From DASZQY01 sp035548515 (GTDB taxonomy: Bacteria > Pseudomonadota > Alphaproteobacteria > Rhizobiales > Kaistiaceae), in assembly GCA_035548515.1 (NCBI GenBank), contig DASZSW010000006.1, positions 1 through 64,000 on the forward strand: a stretch of DNA of 64,000 nucleotides. The letters run 5' to 3'. The position numbers and the translations under genes were made by a program. Position 1 is the first letter of the stretch; every line of letters begins with the position of its first letter. The notes beneath the pieces were generated by a model. It was not told where the DNA came from, did no database searches, and saw only the letters and a program-made list of their open reading frames with translations. Positions 6,908 through 15,400 of this stretch are shown in pieces.

Positions 6908-7189
6908 CTATTCGGGCGCGGCCTCATCGTCCGGCGGGGCCGCTTCGCGCATCACAAGATCATCGCGCAGCTGGTCGAGCGCCTCGTCCGCGGCGTGGCC
7001 GATGAGGGTGGCAAGATAGAGGTCGTCGATCATCTCGGCCCGGCGGTGGAGATCCTGCAGCTCGCCGCAGATCGAGCGCAGCGCGACGCGCGCATGCGGC
7101 GACAGGATGCCGTCCAGCTCGCCGCGGCGGGGCTTGCGTTCGGTGGCTGCGGGGCTCGGGTTCATGACGGCACTGTGACGCACGGACAT
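6908..7189 (-). CDS. Small hypothetical protein
   Basis: 93 residues from the ATG at 7189, or 85 from the ATG at 7165; neither has a clear ribosome binding site. The protein is mostly helical and acidic at the C-terminus (ALRSICGELQDLHRRAEMID, then ALDQLRDDLVMREA and PPDDEAAPE). No domain was recognised. It is convergent with the Cys-rich protein and divergent from the DUF486 gene. Confidence 0.6.
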   Translation of the reverse strand: MSVRHSAVMNPSPAATERKPRRGELDGILSPHARVALRSICGELQDLHRRAEMIDDLYLATLIGHAADEALDQLRDDLVMREAAPPDDEAAPE

Positions 7190-7266
7190 TGACAAAAAAT
7201 CCAAGGCGCGGCCGTTGGTTTTAGGAAAACTTGATTCCATTTGACCGACCAACCCGAGGACCCACC

Positions 7267-7617
7267 GTGATCGCCCGCGCCCTCCCGATCGCCCTGCTGC
7301 TCTGCTCCAACGTCTTCATGACCTTCGCCTGGTACGGCCATCTCAAGTTCAAGGAGCAGCCGCTGTGGCTGGTGATCGTCGTGAGCTGGGGCATCGCTTT
7401 CATCGAGTATTGTCTGGCGGTGCCCGCCAACCGCTACGGCAGCTACATCTATTCCGGCGCCGAGCTTAAGGCGATCCAGGAAGTCGTCACCCTGGCTGTC
7501 TTCGCCGTCTTCTCCATCGCCTATCTCGGCGAGCGGCTGACCGTGAATACGATCGCCGGCTTCGCGCTCATCGCCGCGGGCGCCTTCTTCGTCTTCAAGG
7601 CGCCGCTTCCCGGCTAG
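7267..7617 (+). CDS. DUF486 family small membrane protein
   Basis: 116 residues from the GTG at 7267, which follows GAGGA; the longer frame from 7231 adds residues that do not belong to the family. Four predicted membrane segments are visible, with family hallmarks SNVFMTFAWYGHLKF, VVSWGIAFIEYCLAVPANR, ELKAIQEVVTLAVFAVF and YLGERL. DUF486 proteins are relatives of the drug/metabolite transporter fold with no established substrate. The stop overlaps the stop of the next, convergent gene by four bases. Confidence 0.92.
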   Translation: MIARALPIALLLCSNVFMTFAWYGHLKFKEQPLWLVIVVSWGIAFIEYCLAVPANRYGSYIYSGAELKAIQEVVTLAVFAVFSIAYLGERLTVNTIAGFALIAAGAFFVFKAPLPG

Positions 7618-8444
7618 GCCGATGCGTCCCAGTAGTCGCGGAACGTGTCTGGGTGCCAGCGATAGCGGAAGTGGCGATAGCGCACGATGTCGCCCTCCTT
7701 CAGCTTCGCCAGTTCGCTGGGCTTCACGGAGGGGCCCACGAAGGTGATGGCGACGAGATCGCGGCGGCGCTTCGCGACCCACGGCAAGCGGCGGCGCACC
7801 TCCTCGATCACAGGCAGAGGCGCCATGTACTCCTCGGCGAATTTTACGGCGAGGTTGCGCGGGAACACGCGGACCTCGCCCTGCGCCGCCCAACTGATGA
7901 ACCGTTCGTCGCTCTTGAGTTCGCGCGGCTGCTCGGCGCGGGGCGCCGGCGTGATCGTCTGGCAGAAGCGTTCGTAGATCCCGGCGAACCTGCCGGGATA
8001 GAACGCCATGACTGACGAGTTGCCGTAGTAGAACAGCTTCGAGCCGACGGCTTTCAGAACCGGCTGGATTCGCCAGAACTGGATGAAATGGTTCTGGAGC
8101 ATGTAAAGCGCCGGCCGGCTCTGGAGCTCTCTGGCCATGCGCGCGACATCGCCGCGCACGAGCGTATCGAGATCGAAGTAGATCGTCGGTAGGTCAGGCT
8201 CCAGCACGCCCGGCGCAAAAATCGCGAGCTTGAGGCGGCAACCTTCCTTCATCGCCTCGAACGCGATCGGAAACGGCGGAAACGGCTTTACGGTGATCGC
8301 CGGGTCAAGCTCGGGGTCCGCAGAGTCGGCGACCAGTACGAAACGCACGGGCTCCGTGGCCTTTTCCAGGATGGCGCGGCGCAGTCGATTCACCGCCGCG
8401 ACGCCGTATTTGGCGCCCCATTTCACGCAGACGACCTGGATCAT
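7614..8444 (-). CDS. Glycosyltransferase-like protein (GT-A type fold)
   Basis: 276 residues. The N-terminus IQVVCVKWGAKYGVAAVNRL and the motif IYFDLDTLVRGDVARM (near residue 90, a D-x-D type metal and sugar-nucleotide site) match the nucleotide-diphospho-sugar transferase fold. Further on, YYGNSSVMAFYPG and the C-terminal RYRWHPDTFRDYW are consistent with a small family of rhizobial proteins of this layout. There are no membrane segments. No neighbouring polysaccharide or LPS genes help with the substrate, so the donor and acceptor are unknown. Confidence 0.72.
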   Translation of the reverse strand: MIQVVCVKWGAKYGVAAVNRLRRAILEKATEPVRFVLVADSADPELDPAITVKPFPPFPIAFEAMKEGCRLKLAIFAPGVLEPDLPTIYFDLDTLVRGDVARMARELQSRPALYMLQNHFIQFWRIQPVLKAVGSKLFYYGNSSVMAFYPGRFAGIYERFCQTITPAPRAEQPRELKSDERFISWAAQGEVRVFPRNLAVKFAEEYMAPLPVIEEVRRRLPWVAKRRRDLVAITFVGPSVKPSELAKLKEGDIVRYRHFRYRWHPDTFRDYWDASA

Positions 8445-8566
8445 GCGGCTGGCATAGCCCGTGCTTCAACGAAAGGGCAAGGCGACGGTACGCAGGCGGC
8501 CGGTTTTAAGGTATAAGGCAGTCGCGGCAGTCGGTCTGGGGCCGTGTTGTTCAAGGGAAGAGTCTA

Positions 8567-8770
8567 ATGCCGGTAGGCACCGTGAAGTTTTTCAATACCT
8601 CCAAGGGCTTCGGCTTTATCCAGCCGAGCGACGGCAGCAAGGATGTGTTCGTGCACATCACGGCCGTGCAGCGCGCCGGTTTGCCGGGCCTGAACGAGGG
8701 GGACAAGATTTCGTACGAAGTGGTGACGGAGCGCGGCAAGCTGGCCGCTTCGAACCTGGCGAAAGCCTAG
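8567..8770 (+). CDS. Cold-shock domain protein
   Basis: 67 residues, a single cold-shock domain of normal length. RNP1 (KGFGFIQPSDG) and RNP2 (DVFVHITAV) are intact. Such OB-fold proteins bind single-stranded nucleic acid and act as RNA chaperones. The ATG is preceded by GGGAAGAG. A strong hairpin terminator follows the stop, so the gene is a monocistronic unit. The 120-bp upstream gap leaves room for a leader, but a cold-box element was not identified. Confidence 0.95.
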   Translation: MPVGTVKFFNTSKGFGFIQPSDGSKDVFVHITAVQRAGLPGLNEGDKISYEVVTERGKLAASNLAKA

Positions 8771-8795
8771 TCTAACACCATCTATCGCTGTGGAA

Positions 8796-8829
8796 GCCCG
8801 GCGCGCTCGCTGCCGGGCCGTTTCTGTTT
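8796..8829 (+). terminator. Rho-independent terminator of the cold-shock gene
   Basis: Stem GCCCGGC (8796-8802) pairs with GCCGGGC (8812-8818), with a 9-nt loop, followed by the T-rich CGTTTCTGTTT. Confidence 0.85.
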
Positions 8830-8842
8830 GGCGATTCCGGCG

Positions 8843-9145
8843 ATGGCGACCGAAGTTCACGACAATACCCGGAGCCACCGCTTCGAGCTCGAGATCGACG
8901 ATCAGGTCGCGAAGAGCTGGTATCGGCTACAGGGCAACGTCATCACCTTCACGCATACCGAGGTGCCGACGGCGCTGGAAGGCAGGGGCATCGGTTCGAA
9001 CCTCGCCAAAGGCGCGCTGGACGCAGTGCGTGCTGCCGGGCTGAAGGTCGTGGCGCTTTGCCCCTTCATCGCGGGCTATATCGGGCGACACCGCGAATAT
9101 CAGGACCTGCTGGCCGACCCGAAGGAGTCGCCTAGTCACCGATGA
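8843..9145 (+). CDS. GNAT-family N-acetyltransferase (short, YidJ-like)
   Basis: 100 residues from the ATG at 8843 (a TTG at 8828 is possible). The core ITFTHTEVPTALEGRGIGSN holds the acetyl-CoA-binding pattern G-R-G-I-G, followed by LVKGAL-like and VVALCPFIAGYI helices and strands. This is the compact single-domain GNAT group with homologues across bacteria and eukaryotes; the substrate is unknown. The last 14 bases overlap the 3' end of the convergent YjbQ gene. Confidence 0.88.
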   Translation: MATEVHDNTRSHRFELEIDDQVAKSWYRLQGNVITFTHTEVPTALEGRGIGSNLAKGALDAVRAAGLKVVALCPFIAGYIGRHREYQDLLADPKESPSHR

Positions 9146-9551
9146 GGTGAAGGACAATCTCCCGGCGATGCGGACCGCTGCGGTGCTCGAACAGGTATAT
9201 GCCCTGCCACATCCCTAAAGCAGGCCTGCCGCCTTCCACCGGGATCGCCAGGCTCACCGAAGTCAGCGCAGTACGAATATGAGCCGGCATGTCGTCCGGG
9301 CCTTCGGTGTCGTGGACATACGGCGCGTCCTCGGGGGCGGCCTGCTCGAACCAGGCTTCGAGGTCGGTGCGAACATCCGGATCGGCGTTTTCCTGGATGA
9401 GCAGTGACGCCGAGGTGTGACGGCAAAAGGCGGTCAGCAGGCCCGTGGTTATTCGCTGCTCGGTCACCCAGCGCACGATGGGTGCGGTGATCTCGGTCAA
9501 TCCTTTGCCGCGCCGTGGCTCGATCACGAGCCGGTGAATGGCCTGACGCAT
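9132..9551 (-). CDS. YjbQ/UPF0047 family protein
   Basis: 139 residues. The family signature is clear: GLTEITAPIVRWV, LLTAFCRHTSASLLIQENAD, then PEDAPYVHDTEGPDDMPAHI and GMWQGIYLFEHR. Homologues show weak thiamine phosphate synthase activity, and the conserved His residues suggest a metal site; the true role is unsettled. It overlaps the GNAT gene tail to tail. Confidence 0.92.
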   Translation of the reverse strand: MRQAIHRLVIEPRRGKGLTEITAPIVRWVTEQRITTGLLTAFCRHTSASLLIQENADPDVRTDLEAWFEQAAPEDAPYVHDTEGPDDMPAHIRTALTSVSLAIPVEGGRPALGMWQGIYLFEHRSGPHRREIVLHLIGD

Positions 9552-9826
9552 CGGGGTTCACTTTCCGAGGGGGTGTTCGTTTTGGGCCGGGCGTTCCGCG
9601 ACTGTCCGGTACAAGGAAAAAGATTGTCGTCGGTAACCGTCTCTCGTCCATATTTACTGCATCGCAGCATATGTGACGAAATTGTGCTGCTTTGCATCAA
9701 GTGAATGGCGGGTATGCGATATTTCCTCTGCATGAGCAGATGTGCGGCGCCTATCTTCCTTCTTGAAACAAGCGGAACCGATTTGCGATTCCCCGCCTCC
9801 GAGGCGGAAACTGAAAGGGCGCTTCC

Positions 9827-9982
9827 ATGACCAACAAGCTCGTCACCTCCTACCGGGCCTGGCGCAAGTATCGCGAGACCTACAAGGAACTCGCGCAGCT
9901 CTCCAACCGCGATCTCGCCGATGTCGGCATCCGCCGCGCGGATATCCCGTCGATCGCCCGCCAGTCTGCCCAGCAGATCTAG
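9827..9982 (+). CDS. DUF1127 small protein
   Basis: 51 residues, ATG at 9827, TAG at 9980-9982. The protein reads YRAWRKYRETYKELAQLSNR and then DLADVGIRRADIPSIAR, the hallmark of DUF1127: an Arg-rich helix followed by L-x(3)-D-L-x-D-[IV]-G-[IL]. Short DUF1127 proteins in rhizobia and Agrobacterium have been linked to RNA turnover and to phosphate and carbon metabolism. A strong terminator about 100 bp downstream supports an independent small transcript. Confidence 0.9.
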   Translation: MTNKLVTSYRAWRKYRETYKELAQLSNRDLADVGIRRADIPSIARQSAQQI

Positions 9983-10080
9983 GCCAAGTTCCAAGTATCG
10001 TACCCGGGATCTTTCCTCCCAAGGTTTCCCGGGTGTCGCGGGGCCGGATCGTTCCTCCCAGATCGACGGCTCCTTGAGAG

Positions 10081-10121
10081 AAACGCCCGCCAACTCCTCC
10101 CTGGCGGGCGTTTTTCTTTTT
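10081..10121 (+). terminator. Rho-independent terminator after the DUF1127 gene
   Basis: AACGCCCGCCA (10082-10092) pairs with TGGCGGGCGTT (10102-10112), followed by a T-rich tract to about 10121. One of the strongest terminators in the window. Confidence 0.93.
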
Positions 10122-10155
10122 GCGGCCCTCGTGCTGTCCCACTAGGTTCCGCGTC

Positions 10156-11538
10156 ATGACCTTACCTATCCATGTCATCGGCGGCGGCCTGGCGGGCTGC
10201 GAAGCGGCCTGGCAGATCGCCAGGCGCGGCGTTCCCGTGGTGCTGCACGAGATGCGGCCGGTCCGCACGACGGAAGCCCACACGACCGACAAGCTCGCCG
10301 AACTCGTGTGCTCCAATTCCTTCCGCTCGGATGACCGCGAGCAAAATGCGGTTGGCCTGCTGCACGAGGAACTACGCCGCGCCGGTTCGCTGGTGATGGC
10401 GACGGCTGACGCTCACCAGGTGCCTGCCGGTGGCGCGCTGGCGGTCGATCGCATCGGTTTCTCGGAGGCGGTCTCGGCACAGATAGCACAGCATCCCCTG
10501 ATCACCGTGGCGCGGGAAGAAGTCGCGGGGTTACCCCCGACCGAGTGGGACAGCGTCATCATCGCCACCGGGCCGCTGACATCCGCCGCACTGGCGGAGG
10601 CGATCCGCGGACTGACCGGCGAAGCTGCCCTCGCCTTCTTCGACGCCATCGCGCCGATCGTGCATTTCGACTCGATCGATATGGGCGTCGCCTGGTTCCA
10701 GTCGCGCTACGACAAGGTCGGACCGGGCGGGACGGGCAAGGATTACATCAACTGCCCGATGACAAAGGCGGAGTACGACCGTTTCGTCGATGCGCTTCTT
10801 TCCGGCGAGCAGCACAAGTCGCACGACTGGGAGAAAGTGCCCTACTTCGATGGCTGCCTGCCGATTGAGGTGATGGCCGAGCGCGGCCGCGAGACCTTGC
10901 GACACGGGCCGATGAAGCCGGTCGGGCTCACCAACGCGCACAAGCCGGGGGAGAAGCCCTACGCCGTTGTCCAGCTTCGGCAGGACAACGCGCTTGGGAC
11001 CCTGTTCAACATGGTTGGGTTCCAGACCCGGCTGCGCTATGCCATCCAGGCCGAGACCTTCCGCCTTATCCCGGGACTGCAGCGCGCCGAGTTCGCGCGC
11101 CTCGGTGGCTTGCACCGCAACACCTTCATCAATTCGCCAAAGCTGCTCGATGGCGCATTGCGACTTAGGGCGGAGCCGCGTTTGCGTTTCGCGGGGCAGA
11201 TCACCGGCTGCGAGGGCTATGTCGAGTCCGCAGCCGTCGGCCTGCTCGCGGGTCGCTTCGCCGTCGCAGAACGGCTGGGTGAGGCCGTTGTGCCGCCGCC
11301 TGCGACCACCGCCTTCGGCGCAATCCTCGGACACATCACCGGCGGCCACCTCGATCACGGGCCGCAGTCGTATCAGCCAATGAACGTCAACTTCGGCCTC
11401 TTCCCGCCACCTCCGGAGCCGCAAGGGAAGATGCCGCATGCCGAGCGCGGCAAGGCCAAGCGGCGCGCCATCACGACACGGGCGCTCCGCGATCTCGAAG
11501 CGTGGCTGGCAGCGGATATCGCTGACGCGGCGGAGTGA
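10156..11538 (+). CDS. trmFO: Folate/FAD-dependent tRNA (uracil-54-C5)-methyltransferase
   Basis: 460 residues from the ATG at 10156. TrmFO makes ribothymidine-54 in tRNA using methylenetetrahydrofolate and FADH2. The N-terminal Rossmann motif VIGGGLAGCEAAWQIARRG binds FAD. The family motifs ELVCSNSFRSDD, GMVAW-like MGVAWFQSRYDKVG, FDGCLPIEVMAERGRETLR, NMVGFQTRLRY and the C-terminal GGHLDHGPQSYQPMNVNFGL are present. It lies between the DUF1127 terminator and a convergent gene, so it is probably transcribed alone. Confidence 0.97.
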   Translation: MTLPIHVIGGGLAGCEAAWQIARRGVPVVLHEMRPVRTTEAHTTDKLAELVCSNSFRSDDREQNAVGLLHEELRRAGSLVMATADAHQVPAGGALAVDRIGFSEAVSAQIAQHPLITVAREEVAGLPPTEWDSVIIATGPLTSAALAEAIRGLTGEAALAFFDAIAPIVHFDSIDMGVAWFQSRYDKVGPGGTGKDYINCPMTKAEYDRFVDALLSGEQHKSHDWEKVPYFDGCLPIEVMAERGRETLRHGPMKPVGLTNAHKPGEKPYAVVQLRQDNALGTLFNMVGFQTRLRYAIQAETFRLIPGLQRAEFARLGGLHRNTFINSPKLLDGALRLRAEPRLRFAGQITGCEGYVESAAVGLLAGRFAVAERLGEAVVPPPATTAFGAILGHITGGHLDHGPQSYQPMNVNFGLFPPPPEPQGKMPHAERGKAKRRAITTRALRDLEAWLAADIADAAE

Positions 11539-12390
11539 CTACATCCGGCGGGCGCTCCGCCACAGGATCCACTGCCGACGCCACGGCGGCAGTTCGGCGG
11601 GCGCTTCGAACGGATCGTATTCAGGCCGATCCATGCGATCGAGATAGGCGCGCACCAGCGCAAGCGGCAGGAACGCTGTCTTCACGGGCAGCGTCAGGTC
11701 GGCGATGTCGCGCTCCGCTTCCGCCAGATGCTGGCGCGCGATGGTGCGGAGATCGGCCAGCAGCGTGATGAGTTCCGGTGATGATCTGCCGGCAAACAGC
11801 GCGCGTGTATCAAGCCCACGCGTCGCGATCATGGAAACCGGCAGGTAAAGCTGGCCGCGTCGCGCATGCACAGGCAGGCTCCGCATCAAGCCGGTCAGGG
11901 CGTAGGCGACGCCGGCGTGTCCCGACGCATCGGCCGTGCCCGGGTCGTGGCCGCCGGCGAGCACTATCGCGGCGAGCTGAAACAGAGCCGATGAGGTTTC
12001 GCCGGCGTAGCCTTCGAGGTCGTTCAGGCTCGGCATCGGATCGTCGTAGAGGTCGAAGAGGCGCGCATCGATGAGCCGGCGAAACGCATCCTTGGGCAGG
12101 CGGCATTTGACGATGGTCGCGTTCAGCGCGGTGGCGATCGGGTGGCCACCCCCTGCTCCGGTCGCAACAGCGTCGCGCCACCATTGCAGGCGGATTTCGC
12201 CGAGCATGGGATCGCTAACCACTTCGCGCACCCGCGCAATCTCCGCACTGAAGGCGTGGAGGGCAAAGAGATGCTGGCGAAGCGGCTCCGGGGCGAACAG
12301 ATCGGCGACATAGCGGTCATTGTCCTGCGCCCGTACCGTTTCGGCGGCCCGTGCATAGGCCTCGGCCAGAGGATCGGCGCGCTCGGCCAT
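11539..12390 (-). CDS. Phytoene/squalene synthase family protein, NDUFAF6-like
   Basis: 283 residues. It has the all-helical isoprenoid synthase layout (DRYVADLFAPEPLRQHLFAL, IRLQWWRDAV, DARLFDLYDDPMPSLNDLEG). The second Asp-rich site is absent or weak, and there are no carotenoid or hopanoid genes nearby. The closest functional analogue is mitochondrial NDUFAF6, a complex I assembly factor of this fold. The gene starts at 12390 inside the stop of the Mth938-domain gene (ATGA overlap), and the pair lies at the end of the yajC-secD-secF operon. A role in respiratory complex assembly is an inference from this context. Confidence 0.85.
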   Translation of the reverse strand: MAERADPLAEAYARAAETVRAQDNDRYVADLFAPEPLRQHLFALHAFSAEIARVREVVSDPMLGEIRLQWWRDAVATGAGGGHPIATALNATIVKCRLPKDAFRRLIDARLFDLYDDPMPSLNDLEGYAGETSSALFQLAAIVLAGGHDPGTADASGHAGVAYALTGLMRSLPVHARRGQLYLPVSMIATRGLDTRALFAGRSSPELITLLADLRTIARQHLAEAERDIADLTLPVKTAFLPLALVRAYLDRMDRPEYDPFEAPAELPPWRRQWILWRSARRM

Positions 12391-12767
12391 CAGGCGACCG
12401 CTATCAGGGCCGCCGCGACTGCGCGGTCTTCGGCGAGAAGCACGTTGTAGGTGCGCACGGCCGCACCGGTCGCCATAGGCTCGGCAACGATCGACGCAGC
12501 ACGGCAGCGATCGCGGACCGCGGTGGACAGCGGTCGCAGCTCGACGCCGGTGCCCACCAGCAATACCTCGATGCCATCCGCTTCGGCGAAGACCTTTGCG
12601 AGGCTCGACTCATCGATCGGCTGGGGTGCATCCCAGCCGTAGATGCCCGAGGGAAGGCAGAGCAACGAGCCGCGGTGCGACATGCCGGCGAAGCGAAATC
12701 CGCCGTTGCCGTAAGCCGTGATGGGAGCACGACCCGGATAGTGCGCGGCGCGGATGACGACCGCCAT
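12390..12767 (-). CDS. Mth938/DUF498 domain protein, NDUFAF3 homologue
   Basis: 125 residues. The pattern ITAYGNGGFRFAGMSHRGS, LLCLPSGIYGWDA, then EVLLVGTGVELRPLS and AVRTYNVLLAEDRAVAAALI is the Mth938 domain, shared with mitochondrial NDUFAF3, an assembly factor of respiratory complex I. Linkage of this domain to secD-secF in alphaproteobacteria is known and is seen here: the gene starts 12 bases after secF ends. It overlaps the next gene by ATGA. Confidence 0.92.
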   Translation of the reverse strand: MAVVIRAAHYPGRAPITAYGNGGFRFAGMSHRGSLLCLPSGIYGWDAPQPIDESSLAKVFAEADGIEVLLVGTGVELRPLSTAVRDRCRAASIVAEPMATGAAVRTYNVLLAEDRAVAAALIAVA

Positions 12768-12779
12768 CGCGCCCGCCGA

Positions 12780-13766
12780 TCAGGCCCCGGCGACGGTTGA
12801 GGTGTCGCCCGTCTTGTCTTCAACGGCTGCGTCGGCTTCTACCTTCGCGTCGCCAGGGCGGGGACGGATGTTGAAGTAGACGAGGATCGGGCCGCCGATG
12901 AAGATCGACGAGGCGGTGGCGACGAAGATGCCCCAGATCATCGCGGCGGTGAACGACTGCACGACCGGGCCGCCGAAAAGGTAAAGCGAGATCAGCGCCA
13001 GCTCCAGCGTCAGCGACGTCATGATCGTGCGGGCGAGCGTCTGGTTGGTGGCGAGGTCGATGACCTGGCGGATCGGCAGTTGCTTGTAGCGGCGCAGGAT
13101 CTCGCGGATGCGATCGAAGATAACGACGGTGTCGTTCAGCGAGTAGCCGATGATAGTCAGGATGGCGGCAAGCGAGGTCAGGTTGAAGTCGATCTGCGTC
13201 GCGGCGAAAAAGCCAAGCGTCAGGATCGCGTCGTGGACCAGCGTAGCGACGGCGGCAATGCCGAACTGCCATTCGAAGCGGAACCAGATGTACGCCATGA
13301 TGCCGGCGATGGTGAACAGCACAGCGTAGGTGCCGGTCCTGGCCAGTTCCCCGGAGACGCGCGGACCGACGACCTCGACGTTGCGGTATTCGTACTCGCT
13401 CGTGCTCAGCGATCCGCGCACCTTCTCCACGACCTGCTGCTGGGCGGCTTCACCGCCAGGTTGGGTCGCGACGCGGATCAGAACATCGTTTTCGTTACCG
13501 ATGTTCTGAATCTGCACGTCGCCGAGGCCGAGTTGGTCGACAATGCCGCGAACCTTCGCGACATCGGCCGGTCCGTTGATCGAGTGAACCTCGATGACCG
13601 TGCCGCCCTTGAAGTCGATGCCCTCATTCACGCCGACGGTGAAGAACAGCACGAACGACAGCACGATCAGCGCCAGCGAAATCGGCGTGCGAATGCGCGC
13701 CCATTTCATGAAGGGCAGATTGGTGTTGTCCGGGATCAGGCGAAGGGGGAATCTCCAGTAGCTCAC
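12780..13766 (-). CDS. secF: Protein translocase subunit SecF
   Basis: 328 residues. SecF works with SecD in the inner membrane to pull translocating proteins out of the SecYEG channel with proton motive force. Visible are the first membrane segment (ISLALIVLSFVLFF), the SecD/F signature VGVNEGIDFKGGTVIEV, and the five-helix block with GYSLNDTVVIFDRIRE and LTLELALISLYLFGG. The C-terminus is an acidic tail. Its start overlaps the secD stop by four bases. Confidence 0.97.
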   Translation of the reverse strand: MSYWRFPLRLIPDNTNLPFMKWARIRTPISLALIVLSFVLFFTVGVNEGIDFKGGTVIEVHSINGPADVAKVRGIVDQLGLGDVQIQNIGNENDVLIRVATQPGGEAAQQQVVEKVRGSLSTSEYEYRNVEVVGPRVSGELARTGTYAVLFTIAGIMAYIWFRFEWQFGIAAVATLVHDAILTLGFFAATQIDFNLTSLAAILTIIGYSLNDTVVIFDRIREILRRYKQLPIRQVIDLATNQTLARTIMTSLTLELALISLYLFGGPVVQSFTAAMIWGIFVATASSIFIGGPILVYFNIRPRPGDAKVEADAAVEDKTGDTSTVAGA

Positions 13767-15373
13767 AGCGGCACCACCTTCGGTCTGGCCCAGGCGACCC
13801 AGAACGACACGATCAGCCGCGTCACCAGGTACGAGGTGAACAGCGTGCAGATGATGCCGATGGCGAGCGTCACGGCGAAGCCGCGGATCGGACCCGAGCC
13901 CAGTTCAAACAGCGCGATCGCGGCAATAAGCGCGGTCAAGTGCGAGTCAATGATGGTCGCGAACGCCTTGCGGAAGCCGGTATCGAGGGCGGCCAGCGTC
14001 GAACGCCCGGCGTGCGATTCCTCGCGCATGCGTTCGTAGATCAGCACGTTGGCGTCCACCGCCATGCCCATGGTGAGCACGATGCCGGCGATGCCGGGCA
14101 GCGTCAGCGTCGCGCCGAGCGTCGTCAGAATGCCGATCATCAGGAAGTTGTTGGCGACGAGCGCCAAATCGGCGAAGGCGCCGAGCAGGCCGTAGCAGAC
14201 GACCATGAAGATGGCGATGAACACTGTCGCCACGATCGATGCAGCGATGCCGGCGCGGATTGAGTCGGCACCGAGTGAGGCGCCAACGGTGCGCTCCTCG
14301 ACGATGGTCAGCTTCGCGGGCAGCGAACCGGCGCGGAGCAGGATCGCGAGATCGTTGGCGGTCTGGACCGTGAAGTTGCCGCTGATCTGGCCGGAGCCTC
14401 CGAGGATCGGCTGGCGGATGACCGGCGCCGAGATGACCTGGTTGTCGAGAACAATCGCGAACGGTCGGCCGACGTTCTTGGCGGTGACGTCACCGAACTT
14501 GCGGGCGCCGCCGGTTGACAGGCGGAAATTCACGACCGGCTCGGTGGTCTGCTGGTCAAAGGCCGCCTGCGCGTCGGTCAGGTCCTCGCCGGTCATCAAC
14601 GGCGTCTCGTCGACTTCGTAGATGAGCGAGGGATTGTCCTGGAACGGGAAGCGCGCGACGCCCGGCTTCGGGATCGCAGCAGCCGCCTGGTCGGCCGTGA
14701 TGGTGCCCTGCACGAGATGGAAGGTCATCTGCGCGGTCTGGCCGACTAGAGCCTTCAGCCGCGAGGGATCGCCGACACCCGGCGCCTCCACCAGGATGCG
14801 GTCATCGCCCTGGCGCTGGATCGACGGCTCAGTGGTGCCAAGTTCGTTGATGCGGCGGTCGATGACTTCCACCGACTGCTGGATGATCTGGCGCATGCGC
14901 TGCGTCAGGCCCGCCGGCGAATAGGTAAAGCGCACAAGGCCATCGTCGGATATCGAGAGATCGAATTCGCTAACGCTGCCGGCTGAAAGAAGACTGGCGT
15001 CGAGCGGGTTCTTCAGCGCCTCGAGACGCTTCCGGACGTCAGCCATGCGATCGAGGTCGCGGACGCGAAGCTGGACGCCGTCGCCCTGCACCCCGAGGCC
15101 AGTGTAGCCGATGCGCGGGTTGTCGAGCATGGCCTTGCGGACGTCGGTGACCAGCTCCGTCAGCCGCTTGGCCGTATAGTCAGCCTTATCGACTTCATAG
15201 AGCAGGTAGGCACCGCCCTGGAGGTCGAGGCCCAGAACCATCTGCGACTTCGGCAGGAAGGACGGCCAGTTGGTGAGCGTGTCCTTCGAGAAGAAATTCG
15301 GGATGACGGCGAGGAAGCCGAGGAACACGACTCCCAGGATCAGGACGACTTGCCAGCGCGGGAAATGAAGCAT
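13763..15373 (-). CDS. secD: Protein translocase subunit SecD
   Basis: 536 residues. The N-terminal membrane segment (WQVVLILGVVFLGFLAV) is followed by GLDLQGGAYLLYEVD, the large periplasmic P1 domain and five more membrane segments. Conserved GQTAQMTFHLV, GSLPAKLTIVEERTVGASLG, LTMGMAVDANVLIYERMREE and TALIAAIALFELGSGPIRGF are all present. Length is normal for alphaproteobacteria. It is encoded after yajC with a 27-bp gap and overlaps secF. Confidence 0.97.
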   Translation of the reverse strand: MLHFPRWQVVLILGVVFLGFLAVIPNFFSKDTLTNWPSFLPKSQMVLGLDLQGGAYLLYEVDKADYTAKRLTELVTDVRKAMLDNPRIGYTGLGVQGDGVQLRVRDLDRMADVRKRLEALKNPLDASLLSAGSVSEFDLSISDDGLVRFTYSPAGLTQRMRQIIQQSVEVIDRRINELGTTEPSIQRQGDDRILVEAPGVGDPSRLKALVGQTAQMTFHLVQGTITADQAAAAIPKPGVARFPFQDNPSLIYEVDETPLMTGEDLTDAQAAFDQQTTEPVVNFRLSTGGARKFGDVTAKNVGRPFAIVLDNQVISAPVIRQPILGGSGQISGNFTVQTANDLAILLRAGSLPAKLTIVEERTVGASLGADSIRAGIAASIVATVFIAIFMVVCYGLLGAFADLALVANNFLMIGILTTLGATLTLPGIAGIVLTMGMAVDANVLIYERMREESHAGRSTLAALDTGFRKAFATIIDSHLTALIAAIALFELGSGPIRGFAVTLAIGIICTLFTSYLVTRLIVSFWVAWARPKVVPL

Positions 15374-15400
15374 CGCTCAGTCCAATCTGTGGGGCGACGA

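Noticed and set aside
12390..12767. Carotenoid or hopanoid gene cluster around the phytoene-synthase-like gene
   Set aside because: No desaturase, squalene-hopene cyclase or polyprenyl synthase gene is nearby. The partner gene encodes an Mth938-domain protein, which points to an assembly role instead.
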